From positions 1,178,001 to 1,242,000 of the forward strand of contig NZ_CP011663.1 of assembly GCF_001020205.1 (NCBI RefSeq): DNA of 64,000 nt. The letters are read 5' to 3'. A program made the position numbers and the translations under genes. The notes below the pieces were generated by a model. That model was given only the letters and a program-made list of their open reading frames with translations, was not told the DNA's origin and did no database searches. Of this stretch, positions 27,033-36,844 are shown in pieces. This DNA is from Clostridium sporogenes. Lineage in GTDB: Bacteria > Bacillota > Clostridia > Clostridiales > Clostridiaceae. Numbering within the stretch: position 1 is the stretch's first letter; the number at the start of each line of letters is the position of its first letter.

Positions 27033-27187
27033 AATATAAATCCCTCCTAAATGTCATGATTATATTATAAGATTCATTATATTTAAAATCCACAATTTTT
27101 ATTTCCTTTTTCATATGTTATTAATAATGTGGTATACTAAAGTTATATATTTAACTATATAATTTTTACAAAGAAAGGGATTATATA

Positions 27188-27880
27188 ATGTTTATGCCAA
27201 TAAAAAATGCTAAAGTATATGAGCAAGTAATAGAACAAATAAAAATAATGATTGTATCTGGGAACTTACAAAAAGGAGATAAGCTACCTTCTGAAAGAGA
27301 ACTGGTGGATCAACTAAAGGTTAGTAGAACATCTATAAGAGAGGCTTTAAGAGCTCTAGAAATAGTAGGACTAATTAAATGTAAGCAGGGAGAAGGAAAT
27401 TTTATTAGAGACAATTTTGATAATAGTTTATTTGAGCCTTTATCTTTAGTTTTTATGCTAGAAAAGAGCAATAAAGAAGATATAATTGAAGTAAGAGGAA
27501 TAATAGAAGTTGAAGCAACAGCTTTAGCGGCTAAAAGAATTACTAAAGAACAATTAAAAAAATTAGAGCACATAATAGATGAAATTAAAAATATTGAAGA
27601 TGAAAAGCTTCTTGCAAAATTAGATAAGAATTTTCACTATGAAATAGCCCAAGCTTCTAATAATTTTATACTTTTGAATATAATTAATTCTTGTTCAAGT
27701 CTTATAGATTCTTTAATACAAAATGCTAGATATAAAATTATTAAAAATAATGTAAATAAAGAAGAGCTAGTAAATCAACACGAAAAAATATATTTGGCTT
27801 TAAAGGAAAAGGACGCTGAGTTAGCTTCTAAATTAATGAGAGAACATTTAGAGTTTAGCAGTAAATTTTTAAATATATAG
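27188..27880 (+). CDS. FadR/GntR family transcriptional regulator
   Basis: A 230-residue regulator with an N-terminal winged helix (GDKLPSERELVDQLKVSRTSIREALRALEIVGLI) and a C-terminal all-helical FCD domain. The FCD domain has the acid/His pattern (EVRGIIEVEATALAA, LDKNFHYEIAQAS, NQHEKIYLALKEKD) that usually binds a metal and a small organic acid. It precedes the yitT-like gene by 34 bases and may be co-transcribed with it. Ligand unknown; related proteins respond to lactate, gluconate and similar acids. Confidence 0.88.
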   Translation: MFMPIKNAKVYEQVIEQIKIMIVSGNLQKGDKLPSERELVDQLKVSRTSIREALRALEIVGLIKCKQGEGNFIRDNFDNSLFEPLSLVFMLEKSNKEDIIEVRGIIEVEATALAAKRITKEQLKKLEHIIDEIKNIEDEKLLAKLDKNFHYEIAQASNNFILLNIINSCSSLIDSLIQNARYKIIKNNVNKEELVNQHEKIYLALKEKDAELASKLMREHLEFSSKFLNI

Positions 27881-27914
27881 AATTATAAAAAATAGAATAG
27901 AAAGGGTAGAAATT

Positions 27915-28781
27915 ATGGACTTAAAAGTATTAGACAAATCTATAGTAAAGGATACAGTAATGGTTATTATAGGATCTTTTATAGTAACCTTGGGCATTAA
28001 TATGTTTTTAATTCATGCAAATTTATTAAGTGGTGGACTTTCAGGTGTGACTTTAATTATTCAATATGTAACAGGTTTTCCAGCAGCTTATTCACTGTTG
28101 ATTTTAAATATACCTTTAATTATTTTAAGTTACATAAAAGTTGATAAAAAATTTACATTTTTATCTTTAGTTGGTACTTTAGCTTGTTCAGTAGGACTTA
28201 TATTAACGGAACCTTTAAAAAACATGATACAAGTAAATGATATGCTTTTATTGGGGATATATGGAGGGGTTCTAAATGGTATAGGTTTTGGAATTGTGTT
28301 CAGTAATCACGGTTCTACTGGTGGATTAGATATAGTATCTGCACTTATAAAAAAGAAATATCAAAATTTTGATATAGGAACTATAACCTTTATAGTTAAT
28401 TTTATAATAGTTTCTATCTCTGCAACTATATTTGGTTTAACCAGTGCACTATATACTTTAATATCTATGTATATAACTGCTTATTTGTTAGATAAAGTTA
28501 TTAAAGGATTTAATAAACAAAAACTTATACTTATAATAACTGAAAAAGAGGAAAAAGTAAGTAGAACTTTGATGAATAAATTAAATAGGGGAGTAACTTT
28601 TTTATATGCTAAAGGAGCATATACTGAAAAGGATAAAAAGGTTCTATATTGTGTAGTATCTTTATCCCAATTACCAGAATTAAAGTTAATAGTCAAAGAT
28701 ATAGATGAAGATGCTTTTATATCTGTATTGGATGCTTCAGAAGTAGAAGGTAGAGGATTTAAAAAAGCTTTTTTATCATAA
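27915..28781 (+). CDS. YitT family membrane protein
   Basis: A 288-residue protein with about six membrane segments (DUF161 repeats, e.g. FLIHANLLSGGLSGVTLIIQYVTG and NHGSTGGLDIVSALIKKKYQ). It ends in a C-terminal soluble DUF2179 domain (RGVTFLYAKGAYTEKDKKVLYCVVS... DEDAFISVLDASEVEGRGF). The family is very common in Firmicutes and its transport substrate is unknown. AGAAAGGG precedes the ATG. Confidence 0.9.
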   Translation: MDLKVLDKSIVKDTVMVIIGSFIVTLGINMFLIHANLLSGGLSGVTLIIQYVTGFPAAYSLLILNIPLIILSYIKVDKKFTFLSLVGTLACSVGLILTEPLKNMIQVNDMLLLGIYGGVLNGIGFGIVFSNHGSTGGLDIVSALIKKKYQNFDIGTITFIVNFIIVSISATIFGLTSALYTLISMYITAYLLDKVIKGFNKQKLILIITEKEEKVSRTLMNKLNRGVTFLYAKGAYTEKDKKVLYCVVSLSQLPELKLIVKDIDEDAFISVLDASEVEGRGFKKAFLS

Positions 28782-28961
28782 CTGAATTTACCAAAAACTA
28801 CATAAAATCTTATTTATTATTATAATTACGCACACCATTAATACACATATATTGATTAAAAGTTAATAGTTAATTACTAGTACAATTTTTAACTAGCTTT
28901 CACCTAGTTACATAATATAATATGTTTTAAAAGAGCCATAATAAACTTAAGAGGTGATATT

Positions 28962-29174
28962 ATGAGCTCACTAAAACTTATAAATTCTTTTTTAATAACT
29001 ATTATGTTATTAATGCCCTTTACCAGTAAATGTTTAAATGAAAATAAAATAGTTAAAAATAAAAATAATTTAGTATTAATAGAAGAAAAAGAAGATGGAT
29101 CAAATAAAATTAAAAAAAGAGTAAAATTAAGACCAGAAAGAGAAGTTAATAATATATATATAAACAAAATTTAA
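28962..29174 (+). CDS. Small protein with N-terminal signal/anchor
   Basis: A 70-residue frame with AGAGGTGATATT before the ATG, a good ribosome binding site. Residues 6-25 (LINSFLITIMLLMPFTSKC) form a hydrophobic signal or lipoprotein-like segment; the rest is highly charged (KKRVKLRPERE). No family is recognised. An open frame on the opposite strand lacks a ribosome binding site and is ignored. Confidence 0.5.
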   Translation: MSSLKLINSFLITIMLLMPFTSKCLNENKIVKNKNNLVLIEEKEDGSNKIKKRVKLRPEREVNNIYINKI

Positions 29175-29316
29175 AAAGAAACATTTTTAATATTATATAT
29201 AGTATTTCAAATTTAGATATATTTAAACAAAATTTCAAAAATAATATTCTTAATATTATATAGTATTTCAAATTTAAGTTTAAATATTTATAAAAATGAG
29301 AAAAATATAAAAAAAT

Positions 29317-29346
29317 AAAATCTCAGCTATACTTAGCTGAGATTTT
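29317..29346. terminator. Terminator downstream of gltX
   Basis: Thirteen-bp arms with a TACT loop. The minus-strand reading ends in a T-run, and the plus-strand reading also has TTTTT, so it can serve both sides. Confidence 0.85.
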
Positions 29347-29388
29347 TCTTAATATATTTGTTACAAATTCTAAATATAAAATATAATT

Positions 29389-30846
29389 TTATTGTAAAGC
29401 TTTAAGCTTTTCTATTCCTACTTCTATTCTTTTTATAGTTTCTTCTTTACCTAATATATCAGCGATTTCAAAAGCTCCACCAGGAGTGAATTGTTTCCCA
29501 GAAACTGCTGTTCTTATAGGCCATAGAACTACACCATTTTTAACTTCAAGTTCTTTAACTAAATTCATACATACTTCCTTAATATTTTCAAAAGTCCAAT
29601 CTTCTAAAGATTCTAATTTAGGAAGAACTTCTTCTAAGCTTTTTAATGAATTTTCGTAAGTTGTTTTCATTTTTTTATGAATGTACATTTCCGGAGAGTA
29701 TTCAAGAAGATTATTAAAGAAATCTAATTGTTCAGGAATTTCATTTAAAACTTCTACTCTAGTGTGTAAAAGTTCACTTATTTTTTTAGTATCTAAGTCT
29801 TTAGTTAAAGCTTCTTTATAATAAGGAAGAGCCATTTCATGGAATTTATCTAAAGATAAAGCTCTTATATATTCTCCATTCATCCATTTTAATTTTTTTG
29901 TATCAAAAACTGCTGGAGCTTTATTTATATTTCTATAATTAAAGGCCTCTATTAATTCTTCCATAGAGAATATTTCTTTTTCTCCGCCTGGATTCCATCC
30001 AAGTAAAGCTATATAGTTTAGGATAGCTTCTTTTAAGTATCCTTTAGCCATTAAATCTTCGAAAGAAGCATCTCCATTTCTCTTACTTAATTTGTGATGT
30101 TCATCTTTCATTATTGGTGGACAATGAACATATATTGGAACATCCCAACCAAAAGCTTCATATAGTCTATTATATTTAGGAGAAGATGATAAATATTCAC
30201 TTCCACGTACTACATGAGTGATTCCCATAAGATGGTCATCTACTACATTAGCGAAATTATATGTTGGAAGTCCATCTGATTTTATTAAAATCATATCATC
30301 TAATTCTGAATTATCTACAGAGATATCTCCATAAATTTCATCATGGAAAGAAGTTGATCCAGTGGTTGGATTTTTTTGTCTTATAACATATGGAACTCCT
30401 TCAGCTATTTTTTTGTCAATTTCTTCTTTAGAAAGATCTATGCAGTGTTTATCATATCTGAAAGGTCTTTTTAAAGCGTCTGAATTAGCTCTTAGCATAT
30501 CTAATCTATCTTTTGAACAGAAGCAGTAGTATGCTTCTCCTTTTTTTATTAGCTTTTCAGCATATTCTATGTATATATTTCTTCTTTCACTTTGAACATA
30601 TGGGCCAACAGGACCGCCAATATCTGGACCTTCGTCGTGGCTAAGACCAGTAATTTTTAGAGTATTATATATAACATCTAAAGCACCTTCTACTAATCTT
30701 TCTTGATCTGTATCCTCAACTCTTAATATAAAATCACCATTGTCATGCTTTGCTATTAAATAAGCATATAAAGCAGTTCTTAAGTTACCAACATGCATGT
30801 AACCTGTTGGACTTGGTGCGAATCTTGTTCTGACTTTGTTTGTCAT
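29389..30846 (-). CDS. gltX: Glutamyl-tRNA synthetase
   Basis: A 485-residue class I synthetase. HIGH-type motif is FAPSPTGYMHVGNLRTALYAY and the KMSKS-type motif is HHKLSKRNGD. The zinc-like region CFCSKDRL and the C-terminal anticodon-binding helical domain are present. In clostridia a single GltX may also charge tRNA-Gln for GatCAB; not testable here. The ATG at 30846 follows GGGAGTG at eight bases; the ATG at 30861 lies upstream of that site. Confidence 0.95.
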   Translation of the reverse strand: MTNKVRTRFAPSPTGYMHVGNLRTALYAYLIAKHDNGDFILRVEDTDQERLVEGALDVIYNTLKITGLSHDEGPDIGGPVGPYVQSERRNIYIEYAEKLIKKGEAYYCFCSKDRLDMLRANSDALKRPFRYDKHCIDLSKEEIDKKIAEGVPYVIRQKNPTTGSTSFHDEIYGDISVDNSELDDMILIKSDGLPTYNFANVVDDHLMGITHVVRGSEYLSSSPKYNRLYEAFGWDVPIYVHCPPIMKDEHHKLSKRNGDASFEDLMAKGYLKEAILNYIALLGWNPGGEKEIFSMEELIEAFNYRNINKAPAVFDTKKLKWMNGEYIRALSLDKFHEMALPYYKEALTKDLDTKKISELLHTRVEVLNEIPEQLDFFNNLLEYSPEMYIHKKMKTTYENSLKSLEEVLPKLESLEDWTFENIKEVCMNLVKELEVKNGVVLWPIRTAVSGKQFTPGGAFEIADILGKEETIKRIEVGIEKLKALQ

Positions 30847-30894
30847 TGTTTTCACTCCCATTTAAAAAATATTTATAAATAAAACCTTTCATCA

Positions 30895-30921
30895 CTAGGA
30901 CGAAAGGTAAAAATTCATTTT
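30895..30921 (-). promoter_or_regulatory. Leader hairpin before gltX
   Basis: On the minus strand ACCTTTC ... GAAAGGT form a seven-bp stem around a GTCCTAGTGAT loop, followed by TTTATTT. It lies 49 bases upstream of the start. It resembles an attenuator but no T-box sequence precedes it. Confidence 0.35.
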
Positions 30922-31091
30922 ATAAGTAAATTTTATAACAAGGCCTATTTAATGTCAAGAATTATGTACATTATATATAGTTATGAGAGGATATATTTAT
31001 AGGATTTATAAAAAATAAAGAAAAATAAAGAAAAAAAGAGATATTATAAAATATATTAAGGATACATTGTATAGGTTTTCATATTAATGTG

Positions 31092-31120
31092 TTGACTTAT
31101 ATCTATAAAATTGTTATAAA
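31092..31120 (+). promoter_or_regulatory. Promoter of the GAPDH gene
   Basis: TTGACT (31092-31097) and TATAAA (31115-31120) with a 17-bp spacer, about 140 bases before the start codon. The leader in between is AT-rich with no recognised structure. Confidence 0.6.
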
Positions 31121-31258
31121 TAATATAGCACATATAATTAAATGATACATATAAATAATATATAATAATAAATTATACAACATATATATTAATTTAATGA
31201 ATTATAAATAAAGTATTTTAAAGATTATTTAAATAATATATTAATAGGGGGAAAAACA

Positions 31259-32275
31259 ATGGGTATAAAAGTTGGACTAAATGGTTTTGGAAGAATAGGA
31301 AGAGCTGTATTAAGAATAGCACAGGATAAGTTCCCAGAAGATGTAGAAATAGTAGCATTAAATGCAAGAGCCACTACTGAAACATTAGTACATTTATTTA
31401 AATACGACTCCTGCTACGGAAGATTTAATGGAGAAGTAGAAATAATTTCTAATGATAAAATGAAAGTAAATGGAAAAGAAATAAAAATATTTAGAGAAAA
31501 TGATCCCGAAAATTTACCTTGGAAAGAACTTGGAGTAGATATAGTTATAGAATCTACAGGAATATTTAAAGATAGAGAAAAAGCTATGAAACATATAGAA
31601 GCTGGAGCTAAAAAAGTTATAATTACAGCACCAGGTAAAAATGAAGATATAACTATAGTTTTAGGTGTAAATGAAAATGAATATAATCCAGAAAAGCATA
31701 ATATAATTTCAAATGCATCTTGTACTACAAATTGTTTAGCTCCTTTTGCTAAAGTGCTTGATGATAATTTTGGTATAGTTAGAGGTTTAATGACAACAGT
31801 ACATTCTTATACAAATGATCAAAGAATATTAGATAAAACTCATAAAGATTTAAGAAGGGCAAGAGCTGCAGCAGAATCAATAATACCAACTACTACAGGA
31901 GCTGCAAAGGCAGTGGCTAAAGTTTTACCGAGTCTTAAAGGAAAATTAAATGGATTTGCTTTAAGAGTTCCAACACCAACAGTATCTTTGACAGATTTAG
32001 TTTGTGAATTAAAAACTAAAGTAACTGCTGAAGAAATTAATGCAGCATTTAAAAAAGCAGCAGAGGGTGAAATGAAGGGAGTTTTAGGATATTCAGAAGA
32101 ACCACTAGTTTCAGTAGATTACAAAGGAGATCCTAGATCTTCTATAGTAGATGGATTATCTACTATGGTTTTAGAAGACGATATGGTTAAAGTTGTGTCT
32201 TGGTATGATAATGAATGGGGATATTCCTGCAGAACCGTAGATTTAGTTAATTATGTAGCTAAATTTATGAAATAA
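31259..32275 (+). CDS. Glyceraldehyde-3-phosphate dehydrogenase (NADP-type residues)
   Basis: A 338-residue GAPDH with catalytic Cys155 in SNASCTTNCLAP and the C-terminal SWYDNEWGYSCR. It stands alone, not in a gap-pgk-tpi operon. At the cofactor pocket the Asp that selects NAD is Ala36 (VALNARATTET). The LP pair before HKDLRR, which also favours NAD, is KT. Bacillus GapB, the NADP-using gluconeogenic enzyme, has a similar change at the first site (VAINAS). So an NADP-dependent or dual enzyme is likely. GGGGG lies before the ATG. Family certain, cofactor inferred. Confidence 0.93.
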   Translation: MGIKVGLNGFGRIGRAVLRIAQDKFPEDVEIVALNARATTETLVHLFKYDSCYGRFNGEVEIISNDKMKVNGKEIKIFRENDPENLPWKELGVDIVIESTGIFKDREKAMKHIEAGAKKVIITAPGKNEDITIVLGVNENEYNPEKHNIISNASCTTNCLAPFAKVLDDNFGIVRGLMTTVHSYTNDQRILDKTHKDLRRARAAAESIIPTTTGAAKAVAKVLPSLKGKLNGFALRVPTPTVSLTDLVCELKTKVTAEEINAAFKKAAEGEMKGVLGYSEEPLVSVDYKGDPRSSIVDGLSTMVLEDDMVKVVSWYDNEWGYSCRTVDLVNYVAKFMK

Positions 32276-32401
32276 AAATAACTAATTAGCTTATATAAAT
32301 TAATTTTATATATAAGTACCTCTTTTATAAATTAATTATTTATATTTATAATAACATTATGTTATTTAACTTCTTATATTTATATAATGTGAAATAAGAT
32401 T

Positions 32402-32452
32402 AAAGGAGACTATCTCAAAATAAATTTAAATTTATTTTAAGACAGCCTCTTT
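32402..32452. terminator. Bidirectional terminator between GAPDH and beta-CASP genes
   Basis: Imperfect 23-bp arms around AAATTTAAATTT. The outer part (GACTATCTCAAAATAAATTT) resembles the ends of the palindromic repeat family in this window. Confidence 0.75.
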
Positions 32453-32504
32453 CTTTTTAATATATAGGTAGTTTTAAAATTTAATGTATATAATGGTTTT
32501 GATT

Positions 32505-34013
32505 TTAATATATTTCTTTTTTAATCAAGTTTAATAAATCTTCTTTATTTAATGAGTCTATATCCTCTATGGAATTTAATAAATTAGTTATTTTATTTTT
32601 AACTTCACTTCTTCTTTGACCTTTAAATTCGCTTGAATATATATCACCTATATTAGGACAAAAAGTATTGTAGTTTTTTTCAACTAACAGATTTTTAAAA
32701 TAATCTCTAGAATCTTTTTCACCATGGATCAATATAACTTCCTTAGGTTTTTCTTTAAAGTTTTCTAACCAATTCAATAGACCATTTTTGTCAGCATGAC
32801 CAGATAATGATGGTAAATTATATATTTCAGCATTCACAGCAATCTCTTCACCAAACAATTTTACTTTTTTAGCACCACTTAATATTTTTTGACCTAAAGT
32901 CCCTTCAGCTTGATAACCTACAAATACTATAGAACATTCTCTTCTCCAAAGATTATGTTTTAGATGATGACGAATTCTACCAGCTTCGCACATGCCACTA
33001 GCAGATATTATAATAGCACCAGTTTTTATTTTATTTAATTCCATAGATTCTTGAGGAGAATTAGTAAAGTAAAGACCATTAAATTCTAGAGGATTATCAC
33101 CTTCTTTTAATAATTTTTGAGCATCTTCATCAAAGTCAATGGTGTATTCATTAAATATTTTAGTAGCTTCTGAAGCTAAAGGACTATCTACGTAGACTTT
33201 GATATTTTTTAATATATTACTTTCCACATATTTATTTAATGCATATATTACCTCTTGAGTTCTACCTACAGCAAAGGAAGGAATAATAACGTTACCTCCT
33301 TTTTTAAAGGTATCCTTTATAATATGAATTAATTGCTTTAATTGAGAATTTATGTTATCATGGACTCTATTTCCATAGGTTGTTTCCATTAGCAGATAAT
33401 CTGCATAATCTACTTGAACAGGATCTTTTAATATAGGTAAATTTGTGTTGCCAAGATCGCCGGAATAAACAATTTTAAATTCTTTATCATTTTCAGTTAT
33501 ATATAATTCAGTTATAGCAGAGCCTAAAAGATGACCAGAATCTAAAAATCTTATTTTAAGGTTAGGAAATATTTCTATATATTCATTATAATTGTAGCCT
33601 TCAAAAAGAGATGTACTCATTTGGGCTGTTTTTAAAGTATATAAAGGTTCTATAGGATCTAGACCACTACGAATTCTTTTTCTGTTTTTCCATTCAACTT
33701 CTGATTCTAATATATGGCCGCTATCAGGTAGCATAATGGAACATAGGTCCGCAGTAGCTTTAGTAGAAATAACTTTTCCTCTATAGCCTAGTTTATATAA
33801 AAGAGGAATTCGTCCACTATGATCTATATGAGCGTGAGAGAGTATTACACAGTCTATATCTTTAACATCGAATTTAAAAGAAAAATTTCTATCTCCGACC
33901 TCGTCTTTGCCTTGATAAGTACCACAATCTAAAAGAATATTTTTATCCTTTATTTTTAATAAGTGGCAAGAACCTGTTACACAACAAGCTGCTCCTAAGA
34001 ATTTTATTTCCAT
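32505..34013 (-). CDS. MBL-fold beta-CASP ribonuclease-like protein
   Basis: A 502-residue metallo-beta-lactamase/beta-CASP protein. Metal motif II is SHAHIDHSGR, motif III/IV lies in DSGHLLGSAITELY and YSGDLGN. The beta-CASP part includes IIPSFAVGRTQEVIYALN and SASGMCEAGRIRHHLKHNLW, and the end has LSGHADKNGLLNWL with ILIHGE. The family (YsnE-like, related to CPSF73) processes RNA. It is distinct from the larger RNase J. AGGAGGGG lies before the ATG. Monocistronic. Confidence 0.9.
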   Translation of the reverse strand: MEIKFLGAACCVTGSCHLLKIKDKNILLDCGTYQGKDEVGDRNFSFKFDVKDIDCVILSHAHIDHSGRIPLLYKLGYRGKVISTKATADLCSIMLPDSGHILESEVEWKNRKRIRSGLDPIEPLYTLKTAQMSTSLFEGYNYNEYIEIFPNLKIRFLDSGHLLGSAITELYITENDKEFKIVYSGDLGNTNLPILKDPVQVDYADYLLMETTYGNRVHDNINSQLKQLIHIIKDTFKKGGNVIIPSFAVGRTQEVIYALNKYVESNILKNIKVYVDSPLASEATKIFNEYTIDFDEDAQKLLKEGDNPLEFNGLYFTNSPQESMELNKIKTGAIIISASGMCEAGRIRHHLKHNLWRRECSIVFVGYQAEGTLGQKILSGAKKVKLFGEEIAVNAEIYNLPSLSGHADKNGLLNWLENFKEKPKEVILIHGEKDSRDYFKNLLVEKNYNTFCPNIGDIYSSEFKGQRRSEVKNKITNLLNSIEDIDSLNKEDLLNLIKKEIY

Positions 34014-34401
34014 ACAACCCCTCCTGTTCTAATGATTAATTAATATTTGTAAGAATATTTTAATAATATTTTAATACTATTTTATTGAAAAATATATATG
34101 TATTTAAAAATAATATAAATAATTATTCATATTATTTTATTTCATAGCATATATATATTGGGTTAAAGAAAAATTTTTATTATAAAAAAATTTTTTTATT
34201 TAATACTATCTTTATATAAACATAACAATAACAAAATTCTTATCCAGAAATTAAATATTTTTAACTGATTTGCTTATGATTAATATACCTCTTCAATTCT
34301 TTTTTTAAAAGTATTTTAAGAGTATTAGAATAGCGATTTGTTGGATAAAATATATGTTTTTACAGATAGTAAAATATATAGGGTTTAAGGGAGTGATTAA
34401 T
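34014..34401. other. AT-rich gap
   Basis: Holds the divergent promoters of the beta-CASP gene and the small membrane gene. No hairpin, RNA class or supported frame was recognised. Confidence 0.5.
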
Positions 34402-34551
34402 GTGTTTCAATTTATAAAACATAAATTGCGGAAGGCTTTAGATGAAAAATTTGTTTTAAGTGCATATCTGTTGACTATAGTATTTTTATTTATAATTAGT
34501 TTAGTCTATGATTTAGGGAAAAAAATAGGGGGATTTATAATGGCCTTTTAA
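34402..34551 (+). CDS. Small single-pass membrane protein
   Basis: A 49-residue protein with a basic N-terminus (FQFIKHKLRKALDEK), one long hydrophobic helix (VLSAYLLTIVFLFIISLVYDLG) and a short KKIGG tail. The start is GTG at 34402, with AAGGGAG eight bases upstream. An in-frame ATG at 34354 has no ribosome binding site. Family not recognised. It lies 140 bases before the HD-domain gene. Confidence 0.55.
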   Translation: MFQFIKHKLRKALDEKFVLSAYLLTIVFLFIISLVYDLGKKIGGFIMAF

Positions 34552-34692
34552 ATAAATTAAATGAATGTATTATAACATATAAGGAGAAAATAGTTAATGT
34601 ACTTTAAAATAAAAGTTATAAATTAATTAACAGGATATAAGGTTAAATTTTAATGAAAACTTAAAGAATAAGTGTAAGTATAGGAGGGCTTT

Positions 34693-35337
34693 ATGAATAC
34701 TAGAGATGAAATTAATAAAGATATACAGAAGGTATTTAAAGATATAGATGAGCATATTTTAAGGGATGAAAAACCTTCTGATTATATAAATAAATTATAT
34801 GAAGAAGGAAAATTAAAAGGATATCCTTTTGATATGCTTACAACCTTAAAAAAAATAGATCAGTCACCTAAGTATCATCCAGAGGGAAGTGTTTGGAATC
34901 ATATTATGATGGTTTTAGATAATGGAGCCAAGGAAAGAGAGAAAAGTGAAAATAAAAGGATATTTATGTGGGCATGTCTTCTCCATGATATAGGGAAGGG
35001 AACTACTACAAAAATTAGAAAGGGGAGAATAACTTCCTATGATCATGATAAAGAAGGTGAAGGATTAAGCATAAAATTTTTAAAATGTTTTACAGAGGAT
35101 GAGGAATTTATAAAGGAAGTTTCTAAATTAGTAAGATGGCATATGCAACCTCTTTTTGTTAATAAGAATTTGCCTTTTAAAGATATAGAAACTATGGTGA
35201 AAGAAGTTTCTATTAAAGAAATAGCTCTAATTTCTTTATGTGATAGATTAGGAAGAGGAGGTATGTCAGAAGGAAAAAGAGAAGAGGAAATTAAAGCAAT
35301 AGATTTATTTATAGAGAAATGTTCCAATTATATGTAA
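34693..35337 (+). CDS. HD-domain phosphohydrolase
   Basis: A 214-residue HD protein. The metal motif is H...HD: VWNHIMMVLDN, CLLHDIGKGTTT, then H in RWHMQP and D in LCDRLGRGG. It resembles the C-terminal HD part of multifunctional CCA-adding enzymes but lacks the nucleotidyltransferase domain. A phosphodiesterase or nucleotidase role is expected; the substrate is unknown. AGGAGGG precedes the ATG. It lies 55 bases before the aldehyde dehydrogenase gene. Confidence 0.85.
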   Translation: MNTRDEINKDIQKVFKDIDEHILRDEKPSDYINKLYEEGKLKGYPFDMLTTLKKIDQSPKYHPEGSVWNHIMMVLDNGAKEREKSENKRIFMWACLLHDIGKGTTTKIRKGRITSYDHDKEGEGLSIKFLKCFTEDEEFIKEVSKLVRWHMQPLFVNKNLPFKDIETMVKEVSIKEIALISLCDRLGRGGMSEGKREEEIKAIDLFIEKCSNYM

Positions 35338-35392
35338 TAATATTTCCATTTGCATTATAATAGTATATATAATGTAAAGAAGGGAAATATAT

Positions 35393-36763
35393 ATGGAAAG
35401 TATAAGGGATATGTTGAAAAAACAGAAGAGTTTTTTTGAGAAGGGATACACAAAGGATATAAATTTTAGAATAGAAGCTTTAAAAAAATTAAAACATAAC
35501 ATAAAGATGAATGAAAAAAATATATTTAAAGCTTTAAAGATAGATTTAAATAAATCAGAATTTGAAACATTTATAACAGAAATAGGTATTGTATATGATG
35601 AAATAAATGGAGCAATTAAAAATATAAAAAAATGGTCAAAGCCTAAAAAAGTAAAAACCCCAATTACTAATTTTTTAGCTAGTAGTTATATATATAATGA
35701 GCCTTACGGTGTAGCTTTAATAATGGCTCCATGGAATTACCCATTTCAACTTATTATGGCTCCTTTAGTGGGAGCTATAAGTGCTGGTAATTGTGTCTTG
35801 TTAAAGCCTTCTGAACTAGCAGTAGAAACAGAACAAATAATAGTTAAAATAATAAAAGAGACATTTTCTGATGAATATATAGGGGTTGTTACTGGTGGAG
35901 TAAAGGAAAGTGAAGCTTTGCTTAAAGAAAAATTAGACTATATATTTTATACAGGTGGAATAAATGTAGGTAAAATAGTTATGAGGGCAGCGGCAGAGCA
36001 TTTAACACCTATAACCTTAGAATTAGGAGGGAAAAGTCCCTGCATCGTTGATAAGGATGCTAACATAGATTTGGCAGCGAGAAGAATAGCTTGGGGAAAA
36101 TTTTTAAATGCTGGACAAACTTGTGTAGCGCCAGATTATTTAGTTGTGCATAGAAACATAAAAGAAAAATTAATAAGTTCAATAGAAAATTATATAATTG
36201 AGTTTTTTGGTGAAAATGCCTTTGAAAGTGAAGAGTATCCTAGAATAATAAATGAAAGACATTTTAAAAGATTAGAAGAATATTTAAAGGAAGGAAAGAT
36301 AGTTTCTGGAGGAAAAACAGATATAAGTAATTTATATATGGAACCAACTATTATAGAAGGAATAAATTTAAAAAATAGAATAATGGAGGAAGAGATATTT
36401 GGTCCTATTCTCCCAGTTGTAGAATTTGAAGGCATAGATGAAGTTATAGACATAGTAAAAAATAATCCTAAGCCACTAGCGCTATATTACTTTTCTGAAG
36501 ATAAAGAAAAACAGGAATTTATTATTAAGAATATATCTTTTGGTGGAGGCTGTATAAATGATACTATAATGCATTTGTCTACTTCTACATTACCCTTTGG
36601 TGGCGTAGGAAGTAGTGGAATGGGAAGTTATCATGGGCGAGCTAGTTTTGAAACCTTTTCTCATAAAAAAAGTATACTTAAGAAGAGTAATTTAATAGAT
36701 ATAAAAATAAGATATGCACCTTTTAAAGGAAAAATAAATTTAGCAAAGAAGTTATTTAAGTAG
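35393..36763 (+). CDS. Aldehyde dehydrogenase (class 3 / YwdH-like)
   Basis: A 456-residue NAD(P)-dependent ALDH of the short, class 3-like type. Landmarks are MAPWNYPFQLIMAPLVGAISAGN, the glutamate block TLELGGKSPCIVD, the nucleophile block AGQTCVAPDYLVV and the C-terminal LPFGGVGSSGMGSYHGRASF. It oxidises medium- or long-chain aldehydes to acids. Hydrophobic C-terminal residues suggest membrane association as in other class 3 enzymes. AAGAAGGG lies before the ATG. It ends at a bidirectional terminator. Confidence 0.93.
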   Translation: MESIRDMLKKQKSFFEKGYTKDINFRIEALKKLKHNIKMNEKNIFKALKIDLNKSEFETFITEIGIVYDEINGAIKNIKKWSKPKKVKTPITNFLASSYIYNEPYGVALIMAPWNYPFQLIMAPLVGAISAGNCVLLKPSELAVETEQIIVKIIKETFSDEYIGVVTGGVKESEALLKEKLDYIFYTGGINVGKIVMRAAAEHLTPITLELGGKSPCIVDKDANIDLAARRIAWGKFLNAGQTCVAPDYLVVHRNIKEKLISSIENYIIEFFGENAFESEEYPRIINERHFKRLEEYLKEGKIVSGGKTDISNLYMEPTIIEGINLKNRIMEEEIFGPILPVVEFEGIDEVIDIVKNNPKPLALYYFSEDKEKQEFIIKNISFGGGCINDTIMHLSTSTLPFGGVGSSGMGSYHGRASFETFSHKKSILKKSNLIDIKIRYAPFKGKINLAKKLFK

Positions 36764-36799
36764 AAAATGAGAGAGTATAAATAAAAAAACAATATAAAT

Positions 36800-36825
36800 A
36801 AAAAGTCAGGTGACCCTGACTTTTT
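36800..36825. terminator. Bidirectional terminator
   Basis: AAAAAGTCAGG and CCTGACTTTTT form 11 perfect pairs with a TGAC loop. Shared by the aldehyde dehydrogenase (+) and symporter (-) genes. Confidence 0.92.
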
Positions 36826-36844
36826 ATTTAGTATATGTTATAAA

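Noticed and set aside
30862..31258. T-box before gltX
   Set aside because: A hairpin with a T-rich tail is present, but no conserved T-box bulge sequence or stem I precedes it.
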